Part shown: positions 51,501-60,412 of the stretch, piece after piece
How the letters are laid out: the number at the start of each line of letters is the position of its first letter
Position numbering within the stretch: the stretch's first letter is position 1
Assembly (NCBI GenBank): GCA_964017125.1
Contig: OZ024914.1
Coordinates: 15,851,508-15,915,507 of the forward strand
Direction: 5' to 3'
Origin: Flabesymbios commensalis
Lineage: Eukaryota > Annelida > Polychaeta > Terebellida > Flabelligeridae
DNA length: 64,000 bases
The notes under the pieces: model-generated
The model's input: the letters and a program-made list of their open reading frames with translations, nothing else
Told to the model about the DNA's origin: nothing
Databases searched by the model: none
Position numbers and translations under genes: made by a program

Positions 51501-53376
51501 TAATCAGCACACATCCAGGGTAGGGTTATTCCTTTGAACCAAACATGAAATAAATCCATGAAGCAGTTCAAGCTCTAGAGAGCGACATATGATTTTGGCG
51601 GCCATCTTGGATTTTGTTGAAAAAGCTGAAAAACGCAAAACAAAATTACCGGGCAAACTCCCTAGGGCCAATATGCTTACTGCAAATATTTAGCAATAAT
51701 CCGAGCAGGGATGTATAGCTATATTACCAAATTTTGATGATAGCCAAAATGAACAAAATTGAAATATCCGCTAAAATTCTGAAACGTAAAAAAATCATAG
51801 TTTTTATCATCAGAATCACACCAAAAACGAATCAGCACATGTGCAGAGTAGGGTCTTTCCTTTAAACCGAACGTGAACAAATCCATAGAGCGGTTCAAGC
51901 TCTAGAGAGCATAGAGAACATAGGATTTTGGCGGCCATCTTGGATTTTGTTGAAAAATCTGAAAAACGACGAAAAAAATTAACAGGGCAAATTTCCTAGG
52001 GCCAATATGCATACTGCAAATATTTAGAAATAATCCGAGTAGGGGTGTATGGCTATATTAACAAGTTTTGATGATGGCCAAAATTAGCAGAACAGAAATA
52101 TCCGCTAAAATACTAAAACGTAAAAAAATCAAAGTTTTTATTATCAGAATCACACCAAAAGCTTTTCAGCTCACGGCCAGGGTAGGGTCTTTTCTTTAAA
52201 CCAAACATGAAACAAATCGATGAAGCGGTTCAAGCTGTAGCGTGCGCCATATGATTTTGGCGGCCATCTTGGATTTTGTTAAAGGAATTGAAAAACGCAA
52301 AAAAAAATTACCAGGCAAATTCCCTAGGGCCATTATGCATATTGCAAATATTTGGAAATAATCCGAGTAGAGGGTTTCGAGTGAGAGCAAAAACAAGTGG
52401 CGGCGGCGGCGGGCGGACAAAAACAATAAGTCTCAACCACCACATAGTGGGTGGAGACTTAATAAATGATCAGTGCATATCATCATGTTAAGCGATCAAT
52501 TTTATACATAGACAAAAACTCGTTTTTATGATGTCATCCTTATAGAACCATATTCCATTGGCATGGTTGTCATGCACACCTTGTATTGTGTTTAATATTA
52601 TTATATTGAATTAAACTGTTTGATAGTTAATACATGTTATAATACAGTGTATTATACGGCCTTGATTAGAAATTCCGTCTCTAGCTTAAATTTAGACAGT
52701 GAAAAAGCCATAATATGACTGCTGCACAGGCTAGGTACTGATACGGCACTGCACTGCACTGCACTGCACTGCACTGCACTGCACTGCACTGCACTGCACT
52801 GCACTGCACTGCACTGCACTGCACTGCACTGCACTGCACTGCACTGCTCTGCACTGCACTGCACTGCACTGCATTGCATTGCATTGCATTGCATTGCATT
52901 GCATTGCATTGCATTGCATTGCATTGCATTGCATTGCATTGCATTGCATTGCATCGCATTGCATCGCATTGCATTAAATGGTATTGCATTGCATTGCAAT
53001 GCATTGCATTGCATAAGTATTGCATTGAAATCAATTATACATATATTTTACGTGTATTTTACATGTTTGCTTGCTTTTATATGCTTCGCTTTGATTACAA
53101 AGGTATTAAATCTCTTTAAAGTAACAGCCCACCTAAACCAGCATGTGGGACACATGGACATGGAATGAGCTTAGTGGCCGTATCCTCATCAGGTATCACT
53201 GTGGTAGAATCCAGACATGTCTTGTTGTATGTCGCCAGATACTGATGTATCTCAGCTTCCGTGTATGTTGTTCCCCTTAGCATCCATACCAGCAGTACCA
53301 CCAGTATCACCACCAGCACCAACACACTACGCCACTGTCTGAGGCGCCGCGCAGTGCCACGAGGGCACAGCATCAT
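45522..53376 (-). CDS. Beta-1,4-galactosyltransferase, complete, six exons
   Basis: Minus-strand exons are 53376-53133, 50468-50236, 49734-49547, 48967-48845, 47207-47109 and 45642-45522. All introns are GT-AG and phases agree (1, 0, 2, 2, 2), giving 335 aa. It is a Golgi type II protein with a short basic N-terminus, a membrane segment at about residues 17-33, a stem with an NKT sequon, then the catalytic domain. Catalytic-domain landmarks are the FNR motif (165-167), the metal-binding DVD (191-193), WGGEDDD (253-259) and Met279 and His282 at the other metal-ligand positions. It ends LYTHISVSIG, as vertebrate family members end near LYTxITVDIG. The spacing from the stem CP to the conserved RDC equals that of vertebrate B4GALT1 from memory. 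Phe228 sits where B4GALT1 has Tyr289; a bulky residue there favours UDP-Gal, whereas invertebrate GalNAc-transferases have Ile or Leu. The family transfers galactose to terminal GlcNAc on glycans; the exact paralogue is not determined. Confidence 0.95.
46385..46880. repeat. Local duplication with foldback MITE, copy 2 (intron 5)
   Basis: Partner of 44734-45260, within the last intron of the galactosyltransferase. It includes the foldback at 46690-46802 with inverted ends CCCAGTAAGCACAAAACATT and TGTTTTGTGTTTGCTGGG. Confidence 0.75.
47445..47547. mobile_element. Foldback element, AGTAAACACGAG type
   Basis: CAGTAAACACGAGCCTTC on the left pairs with GAACTTCTCGTGTTTGCT on the right. The centre GTTGGGTTAATGTTGGGCCA pairs with GGCCCAACATTAACCCAAC across AGCGTCGAAGACGGT. 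It is related in termini and centre to the 45.0 and 46.7 kb elements. It lies in intron 4 of the galactosyltransferase. Confidence 0.75.
48482..48721. mobile_element. TTTAACC-ended element with CACCCACTTGAAGTTGTG hairpin
   Basis: The element starts CCCTTTAACCGCCAAATTAT and ends GGTTAAAGGGTTAA. Inside, TTTTCACCCACTTGAAGTTG pairs with CAACTTCAAGTGAGTGAAAA. A second copy is at 63423-63653, a 3' portion is in each region D (for example about 18945-19060), and shorter hairpins lie at about 48285-48345 and 47028-47057. It lies in intron 4 of the galactosyltransferase. Confidence 0.7.
51165..52440. repeat. Four-unit tandem satellite in galactosyltransferase intron 1
   Basis: Four diverged units of about 300-335 bp start near 51190, 51487, 51809 and 52150 at the phrase ATCACACCRAAA. 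Each contains GGCCATCTTGGATTTTGTT and a TGAAATATC(A/C)GCTAAAA word. The array is flanked by related words: TTGAGTCTCCCCCCGCCCC on the left and a hairpin AAGTCTCAACCACC / GGGTGGAGACTT on the right. This suggests it sits inside a mobile or fold-back element of about 1.4 kb. Confidence 0.82.
52746..53020. repeat. Pentanucleotide array (GCACT)n then (GCATT)n
   Basis: About 125 bp of GCACT repeats turn sharply into about 145 bp of GCATT repeats with a few variants (GCATC, AAATG). It lies about 110 bp from exon 1 of the galactosyltransferase, inside intron 1. Long open frames across it are a by-product of the repeat. Confidence 0.95.
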
Positions 53377-56300
53377 TACTGGTCAAATCAGGCTGGTCAA
53401 GATGGAAAAAAACGGATTAGTTGTTACGAAATATACACAATTTTCTGTTATACGGCGTCTCATATTAATAAAATAGCTAGGCCCTATACTATTATGTACA
53501 TGTGTAAAGGGCAAAAAATTGCTGATCAGTTAGCATGGTTAGTAAGAAGAAGAAGGAGAAGAACATTTATTGAAACCAAATACATTAGACGGGAGACCCT
53601 CGCTAAGGTTTACAAAAACCGCTCACGCGAGGGCCACCCTGCGATCAGTATATGTATAATAATAATAATGTATAGGCCCTATGTAAATATTTTTGTGACA
53701 TATCGGTACCCAGCAGTCACAATACGTCGGCCCCATGTTGGGCCAGGGTCGTAGACGGTGGACCAACAGTAATGCAATAGCTTCATCATATTTAATAATC
53801 AATTGAACTAAACATAGATACACTGTCCATTATTATTACTATTTACAATATATTGATTGATATAATGATATAGGGCTAGGTACGGTTATTATATGAGCAT
53901 GGTAGATAAACATAAAAACGAGCATCGACTTGAAAAAAATAGGCCTAATGATAATCATTATAATAGGAATGTGATGCAAAGTTTGGTGTAGACAACCAGC
54001 TTGCTTACGATTTTAAATGATTTAAAGAAATTTATTTTTATGGTCGAATATAAGTGCATGAACTTATTTCCGAACCTTAAACTTACATGCATCTCCAAAT
54101 ATAAGTGCATGCACGTTATTGCGCGGGGATACGGTAAAGCTACGACTCCACATACGCGTGATGCGTGAAGCGTGATACGTGAAGCGTGATGCGTATTGCA
54201 CGACTCCACATGTACGTCAAAATGTGAGGCGTGATGCGTGAATGTTCTTTTTGCTGAAGAAGCCACCCAGTGCGGATCTACTGTGGCTTTTTTACACACA
54301 GGGACATGGCACCTTATTTATCTAAATATAAACGTTTCCACATCCATAGCTTCTGCTATACTGTCCCAAATGTTTACAATTCGGATGTTTTCATTATATA
54401 TTCTTCTAATTAAGTGTCATACGGTGCTAGGTGTTCCTCAACCAGATTGACCAACTTCCCCAGATACGTATGATCATCAATCCCGTTGCGTGGCATAATA
54501 ATGTAATTGTCACCAAAAAGGAGCACAAATAAGAAAAGAAGACTATTAATCTACGAATAGCTCTGCACGTGGTTGTCCCTGGAATCCTGGATCACATGCA
54601 AGGATCTTGGGGGGGGGGGGGGTACCCGGGATAATCCATCGAATGACGTCATGGTGGGCTCACGTGATGCGTGTTGACCGCTCCCGGAGCGGTGAACACG
54701 CGAGCCCAAAACGAATACGCATCACGCATGAAGTGCATGTGGAGTCGCTGTTTAAGTAAGATTTTAAATTACCCATAATCATGATAATATATCATAAGCG
54801 CGGTGACCAGTGGTCAGAAGCTACACAGCTAATATTGAACATAATCATGACAATGGTCAAAATGAAAATGATGAATAAACTCTAACACAGTAAACACAAA
54901 ACATTTTGCATAACATTTATACAATGTCGGTCCAAAGTCGAAGACGTTGTGCCGACGTTTGATAAAATATAATACAAATATTTTGTGTTTAGTACTGGGA
55001 AGTCTATGTTGTCTTAGATTTTGAAAACAAAAACCTCTTGAAATATTGATATAAGTTACAGGGCGAGCAATTTTTTTGCCAGGACATATTATGTATCAAC
55101 ATGATCAAGTGGCTCAATATGCTCGGATTTCCCAATACATACTGGATTGGCAGGGATCAAAACTTTACATACGTAACCATGGTAACGTTGGGCCTATATG
55201 GTAATGTCAGATAGTTCAGTTAACCCTTTAAGACCTCACAATGCATTAAAGCATCATTTTACATCCCTAAAAACAGACTTATTTTTCCTACAACTAAGGG
55301 TTTTAGAAAGAAAATTTCCATGAAACTGGTTTACCAATACATGGTAATTTTCTGTGCTTTTTCTCCCACATCAAGTCATCTTCAACCACTACAAGTCGCA
55401 ATTCTCGGCTTGTTGTGTGTCAACTCACCTGAGCTATTAGACAATTCGGGTTTCAAAGCCTTTGAAACTGAATTGTCCAATAGCTCAAAAATATTTTTTG
55501 TTATTTGACCAGTTGAGTTGACATTCGAAATTTTCTGATGAAATGTCTCGAATCCCCCTTTATTTGGGAGAGATTAGAACACCCTTGATTCAACCCCTCG
55601 GTCTCGATTCTCGAATTGAAGTAATGTTGTTTACCATGTTTACCTGTTTAACAGTTTAAATATGTTTTAACACCGTTTCAGACGGTCATCCAACAATAAA
55701 CCAGAATTGGTATAGTGTTTGTCACTGTCAGTGTTTGTTGGGAGGCTAAATTGGCCTGTGTCTAATACACGTCTAATACCGACAGGTCCCCTACATACTA
55801 TAGTTACAGCAAATAGCGACGCTGGCCCAACACTGGAACAGCATTGAAACAACGTCTGGCGTTTAATGGGCATAGGAGTAATAAATCGATACTCACAGGG
55901 TCATTACTGTCTTATCATGCTGGTCTTAGGTTGATAATGGTGATGTAAACACGTCTGTGTTGCTCATACCCCATACAGATGTAAAATGAAGCCGTCAATG
56001 GGTGTCTGCTACATCAAAAACGTGAGTAAACAGAAAATACGTGCACGCCTGTCAAAGACGTTTTGTGCACACAACACGTTTTGTACACATGCAGCGTTGA
56101 CAGCCGGTTGTCTATACAGTCTAGATGCAATGTAGGTCTATGCGTGTTTCTGCACACACCATCGTCTGGGTTGGGGATGGTTGTATCACGGTGGATGGGA
56201 TAATGGGAGGGTGGTCGATACACAGATGCCGGTATACATGGTATAAGGCTATCAGCAAATACAAGCGTTGACGTTGATAGAATGTTGGATTTACGTTGGA

Positions 56301-58052
56301 CAACAGTCAGGGACGCTGTCCCAACATAAGAGTAGGTCTAAGATGAATCTGTCGTGTTAACACTTGTTCTGCTGAATTATTTTCTGTTTTCATTCATTTA
56401 ACATGTTTAAAGCTGGAATAGCTATAACGCAATTTTCAGATTCAAATGACGAAAAATAAGTGCCGAAACCGTATATACATGATATATACAGACGTAGCAG
56501 GACAAGGGTTAACATGGGTGATGGTTAGGCCTAGACCTAGTCTGCTGGGATGTCCCTCTATCACGTTGAAAACGTTATAGGATGGACGAGAAGAGACGGC
56601 CAGATGCGACCTGTATCCCACCAGGGATGTAATTTACACACGAGGTAAGATGGGGTAAGCATGGTAAGATGGGCATAATAGATGAAATAAGCGCCGCGGC
56701 TGTGACATTCTTACCAGGCTATTAACAACAACGGGTGCCATCTGGTGTGCAACGACAAACCAGCAAACACGAGGCGTTGGCCCAATGTTGGCCCATTGTC
56801 TACAACGCTGGCCCAACATCAGCCCTGGCCCAACATCAACCCTGGCCCAAACATTGGGTCGACGCTGGGAATGGTTTGCTGGGAATGGCACGCTCGGCTC
56901 GACAGTTAACTCTCAGACTGGGTTCAAATCCCTGTTGGGGCCTAATAATGTCATCATGGCTGTGCCTGTGCCCTATGCCGTCACGCAAACTATTCAAAGG
57001 CATGGAGAGTTTAGTGCTCCTATGGTAGTGGATACTCTTAACATGATAATGAACAATTTGAGTCTTTCAGGAGGAGTAGAGTAGGATGCCTTCCTTCTGC
57101 CACGATTCACAACGTGTGGAAAGCTATAAAAGCCCACATGTACTAGCACACTAGAAGAAATTTCCACTATCAAGAATAACGTTATAGCAGCATTGGCCAT
57201 GAATCGTTATGTGGCACATGACCCACGGTTTCGTTGTAACTTATCCAGTTATCAGGTTATCATGGATATTGCCATGTGCAGAAAAAACACAAAGCAATAT
57301 TCACTCAATCGCGTCAATAGGAAGTGCACAAACATCTATGATCATTACGTTTATATAAATTAGTTTTATATTGTATGTATAGATATGTGCATAAATCATT
57401 AAATATCAGGGATTCCCCACCCCCTGGCGGAAACTGACTGTGATTAAACAGATTGATCAGCCTTTGAACCATACACACTGATACAGTTTCTGTGCATTAT
57501 CATGATGAGACAAACACATTGACGGCACCGCTGCAACGTTATGTAATCAGGCAAATCTGTATCACTATTGTGAATTGCAGCTAAATATACATATATGCAT
57601 TAGGCATAATTTATGCGTATCAATCTACCAATTTATGAGTGTCAATCACAAGTTGTGTTAAATGGTGAGTGAAATTATATTATATGAAGTTCCACTCCAG
57701 TATACACATGATACACGTTCCGTTCGGTGATATGCACTAGCCTACACTACATGTACACTGTGTATATATGCAAGCCTACCCGTGTGACCGTAGTGACTAG
57801 GTCATTATTTAGGTCTGCACCCCTGTATGATACAGGCAGTCATGTTACGAGCCTGTCACGATGCAGTCAGGAATGGACTGTGCTATGTTAAGCGCCACTA
57901 CATGCAATATATAGTATACATCTACATTATAAAATATTACACAGTTTTCATATCATACCCTTGGTATTCATTCCCCCTGCAATATGACAGTTTAATACAT
58001 ATAGCTAATAGGGGGTAGGCCTATATTATATGCATGATATATTATGTTTGTC
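53377..58052. other. Repeat-rich intergenic region
   Basis: This is the presumed promoter side of the galactosyltransferase; no TATA box is recognised. It contains several decayed foldback elements: about 53708-53770, 54890-54998, 55800-55870, about 56270-56330 and about 56757-56850. Also present are a (RTAAGTGCATGCAC) repeat near 54040-54115, an element with CGACTCCACATG ends (about 54187-54748), a 12-bp G run near 54611 and a partial TTAACCC-type element at about 55218-55500. About 56885-56945 has a B-box-like GGTTCAAATCC downstream of an A-box-like TGGCACGCTCGG, so it may be a decayed tRNA-derived SINE head. No gene is recognised. Confidence 0.5.
54187..54748. mobile_element. Terminal-inverted-repeat element, CGACTCCACATG ends
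   Basis: The left end GCACGACTCCACATGTAC pairs with GTGCATGTGGAGTCGC at the right. Subterminal GTGATGCGTGAA-type words occur near both ends, and a CCGCTCCCGGAGCGG palindrome lies near 54680. A second CGACTCCACAT lies just outside at 54147. The short minus-strand segment near 54420-54510 reads HTYLGKLVNLVEEH, but I cannot assign it to a transposase. Confidence 0.55.
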
Positions 58053-59018
58053 CATGCTATGCTATGCTATGCCATGCACTGTGCTATGCTATGCTATGCT
58101 AAGCTATAGCCTATTATTAGATTATGCTATGCTATGCTATGCTATGCTATGCTATGCTATGCTATACTATTGAGTATGCTATGCTATGCTATGCTATGCC
58201 AAGCTTTAGCCTATTATTAGATTATGCTATGCTATGCTATGCTATGCTATGCTATGCTATGCTATGCTATGCTATACTATGGAGTATGCTATGCTATGCT
58301 ATGCTATGCTATGCTATGCTAAGCTATAGCCTATTATTAGATTATGCTATGCTATGCTATGCTATGCTATGCTATGCTATACTATGGAGTATGCTATGCT
58401 ATGCTATGCTATGCTATGCTATGCTATGCTATGCTATGCTATGCTATGCTATGCTATGCTATGCTATGCTATGCTATGCTATGCTATGTATGCTATGATC
58501 TGCTACACTATGTAATGTTATGCCATGCCATGCCATGCCATGCCATGCCATGCCATGCCATGCCATGCCATGCCATGCCATGCCATGCCATGCCATGCCA
58601 TGCCATGCCATGCCATGCCATGCCATGCCGTGCCGTGCCGTGCCGTGCCATGCCATGCCATGCCATGCCATGCCATGCCATGCTATTTAATGTGCTATAT
58701 ACTATGCTATGCTACGCTACGCTACGCTACGCTACGCTATGCTATGCTATGCTATGCTATGCTATGCTATGCTATGCTATGCTATGCTATGCTATGCTAT
58801 CATATAAACTATGCTATACTATGCTTTATGCTACGCTATGCTATGCTATGTTATGTTATGCTATGCTATGCTATATGCTATGCTATGCTATGCTATGCTA
58901 TGCTATGCTATGCTATGCTATGCTATGCTATGCTATGCTATGCTATGCTATGCTATGCTATGCTATGTTGTGCTATGCTATGTTGTGCTGTGCTTTTCTG
59001 TGCTGTGCTACGCTATAG
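58053..59018. repeat. Nearly 1-kb (ATGCN)n pentanucleotide array with higher-order blocks
   Basis: GCTAT repeats dominate. At 58096-58400 they are interrupted by three regularly spaced copies of a CTTTAGCC/CTATAGCCTATTATTAGATTA-type spacer. At about 58521-58680 the unit is GCCAT, with a short GCCGT block (58626-58650), then GCTAC (about 58711-58738), and GCTAT again to the end. Because five is not a multiple of three, every frame of a strand reads the same pentapeptide cycle, so the long open frames here are not genes. Confidence 0.95.
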
Positions 59019-60412
59019 TTAGATGCTCTAACCTTCACAAGTGGCATCATTTGGACAATCATGATGATTAAAGTTATTTGTACACTTCTTTAACTTTTCT
59101 GATTCAAAAAATAAAATGATTTCAACTTTTTTAAGTATCGGACATTCCGTACAAATTTGCATATTTTTAGAATGGCAGACAAAAAACAAAATATGCTGAT
59201 TGTTATTCAAGTTTTTTAACGTGCACGGGAGAAGCAAAGTGAGTCTCAACCGTGTACCATCACCGTTTACGGCGAAGGGGCTGCAACCCTGTCGAAACCC
59301 CATGAATATAATTTTAGAGCAGCCGCGCGCGAAAAATGGGTCACTTTTAAGGGTAAACAATTTGTTTTGCTAGAGAAAAACACATAAAATTAAAATCTAC
59401 CAACGATATTTAACTTTGATAATGCATTATATCTATTCGCAGCATACCTACATCAACCCTTGGAAAAAAAATCCTTGGGATATATACCTGTATAACAGTC
59501 CAATAAATACTATAAAACGAAATGTATGGTTTCAGTGAGGAATATACCCTCTTAATGGCAACTTGCTGAAATTAAAAACATGCTGACTTGCGACCATCAA
59601 TGATTTCAATATTTGTAATATACACAATAATCTAGATAGTTGGATCATTATTGTAGAACAGAATCTGAGACTTCAGGGAAGTATGCACCCGCGGGCTGGG
59701 CGGGGATTATGGTGGCCGGCTGGCCTCTTGTTTTAATTGGTTCATAGAATGATGCCTAGCACAACGCTGGTATTATCATCACTGAACAGCCAGTCAGTGA
59801 CTGCAAACCTCGGGTCGATCATCTCTAAAACTTAATGGATTGTTCCTTGATGAGAATGATAGCGACCGTTTGTCTTAGTTCAGATCTCCCAGTTCATTTA
59901 TCAACTTATCAATTTGTAAAATGTATTTGTCATAATTATTATGTTTTGAAAGAGCTAAAGTTTCTGAGTCTTAATGTCGTCGGAGTCTTGGCCCGAGACA
60001 CAGTTTTTTTTAAATTCAGGATCTGGATCGTAACGCGGTAATCACCCTAAAATTTAACGGATTGTTCCTTGACCTCAGACACACCTCTGGTTGGAATTTC
60101 ATACAAATCCGTTTATTACTTTGTAAGTAATCCTGCTGACAAACAGACAGAAAACAAACAAACAAGCAAACAAACACGGCCAAGAACATAGCTTCCTTTG
60201 GGTGATATAATGAAATATCTTGGTTTCGTTTCAACATGTTTAAATCACTGCAGAAAAATGTCATCTGTTTTGATTTAATAATTTGTTTCGGGTTTCTTTT
60301 CAGAATTGAAACCCAGAGAACGACATTGACGCTCACACAACGCCGATATACCGCATGATAGACGGAGAATGGAAAAATAACCTGAATTATTTAAAAAGTT
60401 ATTGTAGTGACA
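59019..60412. other. Upstream region of the glycoside hydrolase gene
   Basis: No exon is recognised. About 59820-59835 and 60050-60070 share the phrase 'AA(C/T)TTAA(C/T)GGATTGTTCCTTGA', a small diverged direct repeat. Promoter elements are not clear. Confidence 0.45.

Noticed and set aside
52652-53168. Open frames of 77-120 residues across the GCACT/GCATT array
   Set aside because: They are by-products of a stop-free pentanucleotide repeat; every frame reads the same cycle.
54420-54510. Minus-strand segment reading HTYLGKLVNLVEEH, resembling a DNA-binding or transposase tail
   Set aside because: It is too short and has no conserved catalytic or binding residues. I note it only as part of the inverted-repeat element.
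58124-59071. Open frames up to 224 residues (MLCYA and MPCHA repeats)
   Set aside because: They have the same cause: a pentamer array without stop codons on that strand.
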